From the NCBI GenBank assembly GCA_028554645.1, contig JAQOOI010000080.1, forward strand, positions 992,001-1,056,000: a stretch of 64,000 bases of DNA. Direction: 5' to 3'. This DNA comes from Omphalotus guepiniiformis (lineage: Eukaryota > Basidiomycota > Agaricomycetes > Agaricales > Omphalotaceae). How positions within the stretch are numbered: the stretch's first letter is position 1; each line of letters starts with the position of its first letter. This document shows positions 22,995 through 34,377 of the stretch, in pieces. The notes below the pieces were generated by a model, which saw only the letters and a list, made by a program, of their open reading frames with translations, was not told the origin of the DNA and searched no databases. Made by a program: the position numbers and the translations under genes.

Positions 22995-24086
22995 TTAACG
23001 CTTGATTAGTGTGAGGAATTCCTCCCGCGTCTTTTGTTGAGTGCGGAAGCACCCGAGCATACATGAAGTAGTGGTAATCGATCCAGGTTTTTGAACGCCG
23101 CGCATGGTCATACAGAGATGCCTAGGGATATGAAGGTGAGAGTCAAGTTTGAAACAATAAGGCAAAAATGATTCATACGTGGCTTCCATTACAACGGCAA
23201 CGCCGCGAGGTTTGATTGCTTCCTGGATGGCTATGGCAATTTGTTTTGTTAAACGCTCCTGAACCTGCAGACGACGACTAAATGTCTCGGCTATACGTGC
23301 AAGCTTGCTTAACCCAAGAACGAGTTTATTGGGGATGTAGGCTATTGCAATCTGACACCATGAATAATAAGATCGCCGCAAGTGACCGAGCGCATAGCTC
23401 ACCTTGCCCGTGAAAGGGACGAGATGATGTTCACACAAACTTGAGATATCAATGTCCCGTACCAACACCATCTCGTCATGGTTTTCCGCGAATACCGCAT
23501 CATTTATGACGTCTGGATAAAAACAGAGGCTGTAAGCCAAAACATTACCGCGAAGCAGCAGAAGAGAGAAAGCACCTGCCAGTCGTTCTTCGTATCCTCT
23601 TGTCATCCACATCACGGCTTTAGCATAACGTTCAGGAGTTCTTAATAACCCCTCGCGGTCAGGATCTTCCCCGATGCAGTCCAAGATCGTTCGAACAGCT
23701 TCCGCCAACCTCTGTTCTCGCGCCGCCTTTTCCTCGGCGGTAGCTGTCAGCCTAGAATAGGTAGACTTTGCTGGAGAGGGATTACTATGTACTTGTGATC
23801 TTCAAGTAGAGAAACTATCTGGCTTACCTGGCCAACCGAGCCCATGGGAGTCTGGGACAAGATCTTCTGCTCCGGCAGTTGCATGATTTATCAAGGGAGT
23901 AGTTGTGCCAGAAGGAGGTCGGAATCCATATCCCTCATGAATCCGAGGCGTACGAGCTGGAGGAGGGGTATGTGGTTGGAGGGATTCCTTGTCTTCTGTT
24001 GCCGAGCCAGACTGGGAGCCCATTTCCAGCTTGCGCAAACTGTCAGCAAGGAGACTGCTGTGTGAAGGAGACGAGGTCGAAGACAT
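22995..24086 (-). CDS. FOL2: GTP cyclohydrolase I
   Basis: Converts GTP to 7,8-dihydroneopterin triphosphate, the first step of folate (and pterin) synthesis. The ATG at 24086 ([12 protein letters not shown]) starts a disordered N-terminus on its own exon, spliced near 23827 to the catalytic part. There [19 protein letters not shown], the zinc-site block [66 protein letters not shown] and [10 protein letters not shown] are all present, so both Cys ligands and the His are intact. Three introns in the catalytic part (23513-23575, 23352-23402, 23122-23178) have lengths of 63, 51 and 57 nt and no in-frame stop, so the unspliced frame is continuous for 237 codons. Family assignment is secure. Confidence 0.96.
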
Positions 24087-24596
24087 GAGGGAAGTAGAAA
24101 GTATCAATCTAAATTATCTAACTGCAAGTTTACCCCGGTCCGCAAAGAAAAATTTGCCTATAGCACACTAGAAATCAAGCCCTCGCACTGGCGGAGCATC
24201 GTGAAGATCTCGGTTACGTAAGAGATCGTCCCGTGACACAAATGGCAATTGAAGCGGAGGTTGAAGCTGGCGGCTATCCCCGTCGGGAAGACTGTACCGC
24301 CACTAATTCGCTCAAAGTGGAGATGTGAAGGATTTGTATCATACTCTACTCCTCCGCACGCCACGACTTTCCTCCGGACACTGGGTTCGATGTTACCGTT
24401 TTTGTACTCCTCTCTATACAGCATTTCCTTCTCTCAGAATCGCATGGTGTTGCACTGCAACGGCCAAGCAACGGCTATGGATGTTCTCCGGATCTCCCTG
24501 TATATATATTAAAGTCATATCTTTGCGAGTAACAAAAAGCCATAACTGAAGCCCTGGGTGGAGCCACCGCTGCTATTATTTAAATCTCTCACCTAA
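24087..24596. other. Divergent intergenic region, FOL2 / ABC gene
   Basis: AT-moderate sequence with short overlapping frames on both strands around 24158-24549, none with family features. Probably the two promoters. Confidence 0.45.
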
Positions 24597-27276
24597 ATGC
24601 GCCAGCAATGTTCTGGTTTCTCTAGCTTGAGTGGTCGGACAATGAGACCATGGTATCTTCTCTTCTCTCATGATTCCTTCTTTTCCTCCTCGCAACCTCG
24701 CTTTGGACAAAAGCTTGAACATCAAGATGATATACAAACTACCTATGAGATTTGGCTAGCTTCTAGATCCATCCCGGGCGAATACTCAGGCTTCCTAGTT
24801 CCAGGAGCTCAGAGACGTCTCTCGTGTAGAAATGCACAGCTGGCGTATCAGGTCTTGGTGAACAATGCTTTTGCCTTTGTGAGTTTGTGTGCAGAGTTCT
24901 CGTTTCCATTCCCTTGACTTTCGCCCCAGTTTAAACCTCTTTGGGGTCATCATCCTACTCGAACAGCTCTCATGATGGCGTCCCACCTCTTACGGAGTCT
25001 TTTTCCAGCATTCCGCGGGTATTCCCAGGCAAGGACAATGACCAGACCTTTTCTACGCATGGTACTAAAATTGTATTGCAGGCACTGATCATAGACGAGG
25101 TAATGGCCGATGGGCGGTTTCATACGGCCTTCAAGTGATCATATTGACATCTCGCATTGAGTAGATTCAGTCGTTGATTGCATCGGAAGTGTTTTCTTGG
25201 TCGCGCCTCCTTTGTTTGATTGGCACAGAGATTACTCGCAGATATCTTGAAGGCCTTTTGGAGGCTTTTGCGTAAGTTAGAGTTGTCGTGCAAATTCGTT
25301 TACGAAATAATTTCTTTTAGGACACATAACGAGAGTATTGTAATAGGGTCGGCGAAGTTTCTGGTTGAATACCAGCAACTGAAACACCGCGTTCGACTGG
25401 ATGATCCCACATTGGCAGATCCGATCACGCGTGATTTGCTGCATGAAGCAGACTTGTTTGCCCGCTCTTTTAATGGCGGAGGGTTTGGGTCCATCTCACC
25501 CCTAGATTTTCTCCAGATCATTACGCTCTTCACAGAGATCCTATCCCACCTATTCCTGATTGCTTCTATAACGAACAGCTATGTGCATGCGGGGATTTTC
25601 ATCTTCTCATTGTTCTCAGTAGCTTTACCAGCATTGCACCCTGCATCCAGCTTTTCTCATGGACAGCCAGACTCGTTGTTCACTCCTCGAGAAGCGCGTG
25701 CGGCAGATCGCCGTGAAAGGATGCGAAACTGGGCTTTTAGCGATGCATATCGCCCAGAGGTACAATTGTTCGGTCTCGAGGATTGGATACTCAAATCCTG
25801 GGCATGTGCTTGGAAAGTGGTGTTCGAATCGGAAAAGAATCAAAACCAAACGCATTTGTTCGTCCCGGGAGTCACATTCTCTGATCTGTTTTACGCGTTT
25901 CAAAATGTGGGTAGTCACTTTCTATCTTTTTTTCGATTATCAAGCTGAATCTTTGTTGATTCTAGATCCCATTTCTTCTTCTTCTCAAGTCTTCCTCAGC
26001 AACCTTAGGTTCCATGACATTATACCGAAGCTCCATCCACTCTGTGATTTTTGGCGTTAGAAGACTGCTTATGACCGTGAAGATGGCATTCCAATCGCTG
26101 TTTTTGATGGCGGCATTCTGCGCCAGTGCAGAGATACAACCTAAACTGCAGCCGAAACATGAGGACAGAGTGGCCTACCGCTCTGTACCAGGAGGTGTCA
26201 GCATTCAAGCCAGGTGAGATACACGTTCTGTCTAAAGCTGAGATGCTGATTCAACGTCACGTATAGAAATATCTCTTACACTTACCCGGGATGCAGTGAG
26301 CCAGCGTTAAAGGATGTCAGTTTTACTCTCAATGCCGGGGAAACCCTTGCTATTGTGGGTTACAACGGTTCTGGTTCGAATTTGATTTCACTCATTTTGT
26401 TGGTTTGTCACTCACACCCACTTAGGAAAGTCAACACTTGCCAAAATTCTCTTGCGAATCATTGACTTCGATCAGGGGGAACTTCTAATCAATGGCATCG
26501 ACATACGGCGATATGAACCTGCAGAGTATCACAGACATCTTTCGGCCGTTTTCCAGGGGTTTGCCAAATTTAACTCGACACTAAGAGAAAATATAGGCAT
26601 TGGCTCTGTTAGCGATATCAAGACTCGTTGTTCCATCGAGGCTGCTGTAAATCTAGCTTGCGCGGACGGCATTGTGAATAGCCTTCCTCAGGGAATCCAA
26701 ACCATCCTGGAATGCCCTGGATTCGAGTCCATACCCTACACAAATAATCTAGAATATTCCTCCTCCCCTCACGGGCTTTCAGGGGGTGAGGTAGGCTCAA
26801 TCCGTCAATTTCGCGAGTATGGCCGCTGATGTGGTACTTACCAGTGGCAAAGAATAGCACTTGCTCGTGCCTTCATGAGGGCCAATGATCCCGCAATAGA
26901 CTTATTAGTCTTCGATGAACCGGTGCGTTTACCCATTGCTTTGTAGCAGAAGATGATGCGGCTAACTGTTATAACTTTATAGACATCGTCTTTAGATGCC
27001 AAGGCGCAGAAAGAAATTTTCGATACAATACACAATATATCACACTCACCCGACGGGAAAGGTACTCGGACTGTCGTTTTTATTACTCATCGCCTTTCAA
27101 CTGCCCGCCGAGCGGATCGCGTTGCAATGATGGAGAACGGAGTATGTCTAAGGATCTCCCTGGCTTGTCTTCCTTTGACCAACTGCGAAATCTAGACTAT
27201 ATCCGAATACGGTACTCACGGAGACCTACTACGACGGAAGGGTGCATATGCGGCACTTTATAACCAAGCAATATAG
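24597..27276 (+). CDS. ABC transporter-like protein with one C-terminal ATPase domain
   Basis: An ABC protein with an N-terminal hydrophobic part and a single C-terminal nucleotide-binding domain. N-terminal exons carry HPTRTALMMASHLLRSLFPA, THNESIVIGSAKFLVEYQQL and LTEILSHLFLIAS, resembling a family common in Agaricomycetes. The ATPase has Walker A GYNGSGKST split by an intron at about 26373-26425, Q-loop VFQGFAKF, signature LSGGE, Walker B DLLVFDEPTSSLDA and H-loop VVFITHRLST; all catalytic residues are present. It ends ALYNQAI at the stop at 27274-27276. The start is uncertain: ATGs at 24597 and 24642 are both possible, and the first exon matches the family poorly. Substrate unknown. The 3' end is 104 bp from convergent PHO81. 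Confidence 0.8.
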
Positions 27277-27380
27277 AAGTAATAGTTGTAAAAGCGTACA
27301 AATAGACAGGGTAAGCTACATTCGCATCAATATTCCAATATTCCAGGGTGCAAGATAATGTAATCGTGATCAATTACTGG

Positions 27381-30300
27381 TTATATCATCGAAGGAGGAT
27401 CGATAAACACTACCATTCCATCTTTAAGGTAGGCGTCTACTAAGCCACTATCTTTTCCGGGTGCCATTGTCAATGCTGCTGCTCCATCGGCGATCTCGTG
27501 GACGCCAACCAAAAGGCCAGCATTCCTTATGCTGTGAATCAGAGAGGGAACTTGGAGCTAATTTCGCATGTCAGCATAAGGAAGACAAACATTTTCTAGA
27601 CTCGGACGGACCAGAAGAGTGGCATCGACAAAGACTCCCAACAAGTTGTTCATGTGGGCGAACTCAACTGCGGCACCGAGGCTAAGCAACCTTCGATCGC
27701 CTTGATCGCCACTGTCTAACCCAATCGGTTGTGGTGACCGCCTAATAGTCTTTCCACAATGGGAAGTAAGAAATACAGGATCTACGAGGAAAATTAGACC
27801 CGTATGCGCTTACTCGCAAGAATTACATACAATTGGGCTGCTTCCAATTTAATGCAGCGCAGACATCCGGGGAGAAAGAGGTGAATATAATTCGTCGTCG
27901 GGGTATAGGATTTTCCTGAGACGTGGAGGTTTGATATATTGTTTTCAGTACCGAGTCCACAACTTGATTTAGGTCTAGACGACGAGGAAGGCATAGTCTT
28001 TCCCTTATTGTCCGTGATGGATACACTACCTCCAGACATGTTCCTATATTAGCTGGAAGGGCCTGGTCGATTACCATACTTAGCATCGTCAACGGACGTA
28101 TCACATGGTGGCACTCACCTTCAACAATCCAACAAGAGACACCATCGACCGCGACACAAGAGCTGGCCAATCACTCACTGCTGATATCACAGTCTGGTCA
28201 AGAGCCCGCCCCGAACGCGCGGCGAGGATCTCAAACTGCTTCAATGTTACATCAGACACACTTAGCTCAAAGTCAGGCTCTGGTAGCAGCCATTCGCTGT
28301 ATACGACAGGATGTAAATCGCGAGTGACCTGGACCACTACACAGAGAAGGCTTCCTCTAAGGGAAGAAACGGTAGACGACTGTGAAGGCGTCGTAGAGAG
28401 TGATTGCGTAGAAGGGGATGTTTGTCCTGAGCCAATCAGGTAAGAACGTTGTGGCCACGGGGTCAGTGAATGGGGGATGATGGAAATCCCCGTTGATTTC
28501 CAATAGGTTTCGACGTCGCCCCCTACCTCAAGAGTCACTCCATCAAATGAAGTTATGATATTAATCTCGAATGATACCTGTGAGCCGCAACTTTAATTCA
28601 TGAACGTAGCATTAATGGCCTTATACGTACCTCTCCCACGACGTGTAGCCTATGGTCCAAAATTGGAAGAGTGAACGACTGATTGTTCTCGATGCCAACA
28701 AATAAGGAAGGAAGTGCTATGGCACAGCCAATAGTTTTCGTCCCGAAATTGGGATAGACCGAGAATTCCAGAGACAGACTTTCCAATGAGGGGACTTGGA
28801 AAACAAAGACACGCTTTTCGTCGCCAGGGGGTATAGGAATGCTGTACGGGGCGGAGGTTACTTCAGGACTAGTAGTCATTACCAGCTTGAGAGGAGCAGT
28901 GGTGAGAAGATATTCATCCCTAAACGCCGGACTAATGAGCCGATGGTGAAGTCGTACTCCAGAAGTGTCTTTAGTTTGGCCAGAATTACGTCCAATTGAA
29001 ACTTGGACCAAATGACTACGGTCGAGGTAATTGTGTCCATATACACGATGGGGCATTATCGGAGGGGGTAGAGAAAGAGATGGAATCAGCTCAATTTCAG
29101 ATTCGACAGACATGGGGTGATCCAAGGGAGGAGAGATATCCGGTACTCTTCCTCTTTCTATAACCATTGGAGCGCGAGTAGCAGCCTCCAAAAGATAGTT
29201 GAGACATTGATGGTGACCATACCAAGCGGCATAATGCACAGCTAAGTGGCCCAACTCGTCTACAATCCCAACGCGGGCGCCAGCCTCAAGCAAAATACGA
29301 ACACATTCATCGTATCCGTGTCGCGCCGAATGAAACAGAGGCGTCCATTCGTGATACTTGTCAGGGACATCCCAGCCATCATGCTGAAGAAGTAGCTTGC
29401 ACACTTCGACGTGCCCTGCACGCGCCGCCAAGTGCATGGGATACTCACCATTACTATTTGGCACGCAATGAGCGCCGCGCTCGAGCAGAAGACCGACTAC
29501 ATCAACATGTCCGGACTGACACGCCAACGAAAGAGGAATTAGGTCGCCACCTGGAGTGGTCGGTTGAGGTGAGATCTCTCCATGGTCGAGCAGAACTCTG
29601 ACACAATCCACGGAACCTCGTAAAGTGGCATAGACCAGAGGATTGTAGTTGTCGATATCAAGCCCATTGAGCGGGACATTCGTTTCTAGTAGAATTTGAC
29701 AGACATCCGCATGACCGTTCATGGCGGCATAGTGAAGCGCTGTCCGTCCATAGACGTCGACTTTGTCCACCGCTACTTTTTTTTCAATGCAGAGATTGAC
29801 CAGACGAAGGGCACCGGCAATAGCAGCCTCATGCAAGCAAGTCCGTCCGTTGATGTCGTCGATGAAGCGAAAGTCGAACGGGGAAGAAAGCGAAGACATA
29901 ATAAGATCCGCAAGGTCGGGAGATGCTTCGACGATGACACTCCAAAGAATCCGACTTGTGTTCCTTTGTCCTTCGCCGCTGACGAGTACCTCAGAATAGT
30001 GAACGCTATCGATTATAGCCGTTCGATCAGCACTGGCAACGGCCTTGCGCAAATTCTTTTCAAGATCATGCAGTGGCCCAACAAATGTTCGCTCAGTCAT
30101 GATCTGCTGAGTGAATATATCATTGGCCCCGGGACCCTCAAACTTCAAGCCAGATGATAAATCAGTTAAGTTAAGCAGGCAGCTTGCAACGGTATCAGAC
30201 AGCTCCGAGATAAGCTACATTCAGGTTCAATTGGGTGAGCTCGAAGAGTACATGAACGACTGAGAGGAGAGCGGACCTGTCGATTGAATACGGGCTGTAC

Positions 30301-31115
30301 ATCCACTTGTCGACTTAGATAAAGTTCCTTGGTCGTAGATCTTGATCTCTTGTCAAACTTTTTCAAAATCTTGCGAAAACCAACGGCGTTGATCTCAACG
30401 AATTGCTAGGTAAAACTCTATTTGTGTGAGTCCCACGGAGGACCATTGCAGCGGGTGTACCTGCAGTTTTCCTAAATCGCGCTCCAGTAGCCTGAAGCCT
30501 TCTTCTACTGCGTTCCATTCCACATGATTCTGTGTCGTCCCTTCGACGGGGTCCGGCAATCCTCTCGAAGCAGCAGCCCTCCGCTTCGAAAGGAGTGTTT
30601 CGAGTCGCAATTTAAGCTCAGCCTCCTTCTGAAGATAGAAAGCATTTATCTAGCGGTCAATCATGATCAGTAACAGAGCGAGGTGAGAAACGAAAGACGC
30701 GTGCATACCTTTTCCAGTTCGCGTTCGAGCTTGAAGAAGAATGCTGCCTTATGAGCATGAAATCCAGGGCCTCTATCTTCGTCCTGCTCAGAGACAGAAA
30801 AAAGAGGCGGTACACCAGGGCTATCATCTAGCGTAGAGCTAGGATGTGGGGGGGTGATTGAAGAAGGAGTTGCGGATGCAGCACCTGGAGTCAAGATATC
30901 TCCTGGTCGAAACCCAAGCGCGAGTGCGGCCGACTCGGAAGCAGGTCGGTTCGCCTCAAGAGATGAAATGATTTTCTTGAGAAACTTGTAGTCGAGATAG
31001 TATGAAGACCATCCTGGGACTTGATGTGACTGAATGTGTTTGCCAAACTAGATGATGTAGCATACAAGCCTTGATAAATGATTTGAGACATGAAAGGAAT
31101 AGGGACTACCTTCAT
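27381..31115 (-). CDS. PHO81: PHO81-type phosphate sensor: SPX, ankyrin repeats, degenerate GDPD
   Basis: Cyclin-dependent kinase inhibitor of the phosphate-starvation pathway; the SPX domain reads inositol pyrophosphates. The first coding exon is just ATG AAG (31115-31110). A 62-nt intron then joins it to FGKHIQSHQVPGWSSYYLDY, giving a classic SPX start. The SPX domain continues over several exons to KKFDKRSRSTTKELYLSRQV. The large exon at 28598-30148 has about six ankyrin repeats (GRTCLHEAAIAG, GRTALHYAAMNGH, EYPMHLAARAGH, HLAVHYAAWYGHH). A C2-like region and a glycerophosphodiesterase-like domain follow, the latter with VVQVTRDLHPVVYSEWLLPE and a final DGMVVFIDPPSM. The GDPD HR(G) motif is not seen and the YHD position reads YSE, so catalysis is unlikely, as is known for Pho81. 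Confidence 0.9.
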
Positions 31116-31451
31116 TGTTATATGGGACAAAGTCTAGAGGGGGAATGAGGATGGAAAGCGACACGTTCGCCTTATGTTACACTGAAATTGAGATGTATGT
31201 TATCCATGAATACAGGAAGGAGGGAGAATTTTTTGAATTATACGATCTCGCAAGACTTTGGAAAGTCACGGCTTCTGCTTTCGATCTTTACACACGTGCC
31301 AAAGGGGAAGCCCCTACGTGCCAATGTACTCTACGCAGATATATCGCCTAGTTGGTGGGTATTTTGAATGCATTTGACATGTAGAAATACAAAACGCAGT
31401 ACTTCAATTTCAGGCAGATACACATCCATCGATAACGGTTGCGAACGTGCG
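31116..31451. other. Promoter of PHO81 / 3' side of PEX12
   Basis: A plus-strand frame at 31115-31351 (78 codons) overlaps the PHO81 start antisense and lacks any family feature. No other gene is seen. Confidence 0.45.
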
Positions 31452-32830
31452 CTACACTAGAACCTTTCTTAACTGCCATACTTTCGACGGTAAAAGGGTA
31501 ACAGGGCATACACTATGCTTCTCTACATAATCATATGCACAGCGGTAGCAGAACACGTACCCCGAGGGTAAGGCTGTCGCGTTGTTAATGTCATTGTGAC
31601 ATATTGGACATTTGCCGTATGCCTGTCTGTCGAACGGAATTCCACGAGGATGTGGTGGAAGCATGCTAGGAGGGGGAACTGCAGGCCCTTGAGGAGAGGT
31701 GGTCAAAGAACGCGCAGGAGAGCCTGGAGAATACCACCATTCAAGGAATTTTATGAAGAAGATTGCAGTTGGCAGAAGTAGTCGAAGGGAGTCAAGTAGG
31801 AGCTGCGGTGACCTCAGAATGTGTTGGCGAAGTCCTGCCAAAGCCCCGTGAGGCTGGTATTGTGATCTTTTGGCACCTGCTGCTAGGCTTGCAGCCCGCT
31901 GTAGAGCATATCAACGAATTGGGGAGGTCACCACCAGGTCAACACTCACAAAATCATCTATACCAAGTCGGCGTAAATCAACATTTATCCAAGACAGCCA
32001 GGGTCTATAGAATGGCGTCCGATCAAAGAGGTATGCAATATTGTATGCAAGCAACCATGCTTCAAATGTCATGTTAAGCCATGGATACACGGCTTTGTAT
32101 GCACGCCGCAGCCAACCCTTGAAACCCTACATCATCGTCAGTCAATGTTGGAAGACAGAAAGACGCTAGGACGTGCCATTTCAGTCAATGTGCGCAGCTG
32201 TCGTGCATCTAAACCTTCGTCAAGAATATCGGAACTTATCCCACCACCTAGATCCTCATAGTAGTCTTGTGCCTTTGCACGGATATAGGGCAGGCCAACC
32301 TAGAACATGGCGTTAGCGACCTTGACTTGACACGGGTATATACAAGAGCACGCACAAGCAACAGGAGAGAGCGCGAAATCTCCCGACTGCCAAGTTTCTC
32401 TCCTTCCGGTATGCCTCCAACCGCAGCCTTTGCTCTTTCAGTTTCAATATAAGGTCGCCTCCTTCGTTTTAGACCGTAGAAATTTTCGGAAAAGGAGGCA
32501 CCTATGCACTTGTTAGCATTAGTCGGCTCGCACATGAAGCTGGCTCACCATGCTTGCGCAGGTAATGTCTTTCTACGAGCAGCATAATGGCAGCATAAAA
32601 CTCTTCGTGTCGATTCACCACTCGAAGAAGGTACCGTGGATATCTTTGAGCGAACACCTGTGAGAGAAAGTACGCTCAGAACGCGTCTAGCACTGAAGGA
32701 TAGAAATGTGACTGACGGCCAGCACATATTTTAGAGCAGGCTGCAGCAAGTCTCGCAGCTGCTCTTGTGCGATGAGTTCGAAAAGTGAAGGTTTCAAAGG
32801 ATCTGCTCCAACGTCGTTGAAGAACTCCAT
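31452..32830 (-). CDS. PEX12: Peroxisome biogenesis protein 12 (RING E3 subunit)
   Basis: Membrane RING peroxin of the PEX2-PEX10-PEX12 ubiquitin ligase that recycles the PTS1 receptor. The start [20 protein letters not shown] (32830) matches the family N-terminus. Then come [45 protein letters not shown], a long helical region with [18 protein letters not shown], and [18 protein letters not shown] just before a Pro-rich linker. The C-terminal RING is [20 protein letters not shown] followed by [18 protein letters not shown]. It keeps only part of the eight zinc ligands, as is usual for PEX12. The end is at QLRKVLV (stop 31452-31454). Six or so introns. The gene is divergent from the UPF0303 gene. 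Confidence 0.93.
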
Positions 32831-33198
32831 GGTCGCTGCTGTGAAGATGTGTTCATCGCTCAGCAAGCGGCGTTACAAGCAAAGTCCCCGCGGAAGCAAA
32901 CGGTCCTGAAAGAAAGCGGATGACTGAGTCGCGTGTTATTCACGCTCACCGAAAGGCGACGTTCGTTCTGCTCTTTGTCACTGACAACAATGAGCAGGGT
33001 TCCGTTTGAGACTCGATTATGTGTTATTTTGTCATCCCTAGGTCTTTTACCGTCAACTATATATATATCCTTCTTTCCTTCTCCTTCTCTTCCTTGACAC
33101 GGTAAAACTTTTGCTACTGGGCTGCCCGCCACGATCGCCAAACCGTAGCTTCACCTAAGGCAGACTCAAGGCATCGTGACTGACATAGTACATTTCTT
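32831..33198. promoter_or_regulatory. Divergent intergenic region, PEX12 / UPF0303 gene
   Basis: About 370 bp between start codons. Contains a short AT stretch near 33058-33068 and a pyrimidine-rich run at 33071-33098. No specific element identified. Confidence 0.4.
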
Positions 33199-34206
33199 AT
33201 GTTCAGTGGATTGCAAGGCATGGCTCCCAGTGACGCAGAATTAGCTACCCAGGCATTGCACGAAGAAGGCAATTACAGATTCCCTTCATTCTCTGCGTCA
33301 GACGCGGTCACTCTGGTCAGTATTGTCATTCATTTTCCAAGTCGAAGAGCCCGTCTGGACATGTTACCCTTTGTAATAGGGCCTTTCTCTGCGTAAACGT
33401 TTTCGTGCAACTTCTCGCCACTCAAAAGGCAAAGGGCTCGTAATATCCATTCAGTCGATAGCAGGGCATACACTTTTCTCGTGCACGGTCGGAGATTTAG
33501 GCCATCTTTCTGGAATTGGGGACGTCAGCTTGGATAGCTGGGCTTGCCTCGAGGGTATGATCAATGTGGTACGACGGACCGGCCACTCGAGTTTCTACGT
33601 TGAAAAAGGGATGAGTGCAATGGGCAAGACACCTAAGCAGATGGGAATTCAGGGTGAAGCTCGAGTACAAGGTGGTGGTAAGTGCAGAACTACTACGATC
33701 GCGTGAGTAAATGTAAGGCTGTGTTACGACTATAACAGCATTTCCTATCTGGTTAGAGGTAAGTTTGGCCCTTGAAGCTCGTAAGCTTGCAGAATGTGTT
33801 GAAGTGGCAGTACCTCAAGAACGCACCTTGCTGTCCCATCGCAGTCGTGGCCTGTTACTCAGGTTCATCTCAAGATGATCATAATGTAAGCATCGTGAAT
33901 TTGAGTTCGATCACAACTGACTGCCCTTCTCCGCAGCTTGTAGCAACATCTGTACGAGATTACCTGAACAAAATGCTAAGGAATAGCGCGGGTCCTGCAG
34001 GTCCTACTTCGATGCCCATCCCCTCTGTTCCACCTCCTAGGACGGAAAGCGTGAGTCAACACCACTGACTGACAAGTTCTTTTGACTGATCACTGGTGTA
34101 CATACAGGACTGGATACCAGAAACAGCTGGAAGCGAATTCACGGCAAGGCGCACTGAAACACCTTACGAGAGACACGAACATGAACATGAACACGACGAG
34201 ATATAG
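33199..34206 (+). CDS. UPF0303 / YBR137W-like protein (GlcG/HbpS fold)
   Basis: Member of the small UPF0303 family, related to HbpS/GlcG heme-binding proteins; its cellular job is poorly defined. Two ATGs are possible, 33199 and 33220. The frame gives EEGNYRFPSFSASDAVTLG, then across an intron LSLRKRFRATSRHSKGKGLV, ISIQSIAGHTLFSCTVGD, and the block VVRRTGHSSFYVEKGMS with GIQGEARVQGGAFPIWLE. CCPIAVVACYSGSSQDDHN and LVATSVRDYLNKML follow. The order and the RTGHSS and GAFP segments match the family. The last exon is lineage-specific: an acidic stretch ending with alternating His and Glu (RHEHEHEHDEI) before the stop at 34204-34206, a possible metal-binding tail. Confidence 0.82.
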
Positions 34207-34342
34207 CACTGCATCCTTGCGCTGGTGTCCTCCTTTCCCTCCAATTAGTCTGGAACACGGACTAGAAAAAGCACATTGCACATTCATGCCGAAATGTTGT
34301 CAAAAAAAATTCAGCAGGGAAGATCACGAGAAATAATCAGAC

Positions 34343-34357
34343 TATATATATATATAT
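34343..34357. repeat. (TA)n microsatellite
   Basis: About seven TA dinucleotides between the 3' ends of the UPF0303 and mtSSB genes. Confidence 0.9.
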
Positions 34358-34377
34358 GTAGTTTAAGATAATGGAAT

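Noticed and set aside
22995..23708. GTP cyclohydrolase exon as one intronless 237-codon exon
   Set aside because: The extra segments break conserved blocks such as FTGK-IAIAYIP and ATHLCMTM, and have perfect splice ends, so they are introns.
31115..31351. Plus-strand 78-codon frame over the PHO81 start
   Set aside because: Antisense to the promoter and first exon; no family similarity.
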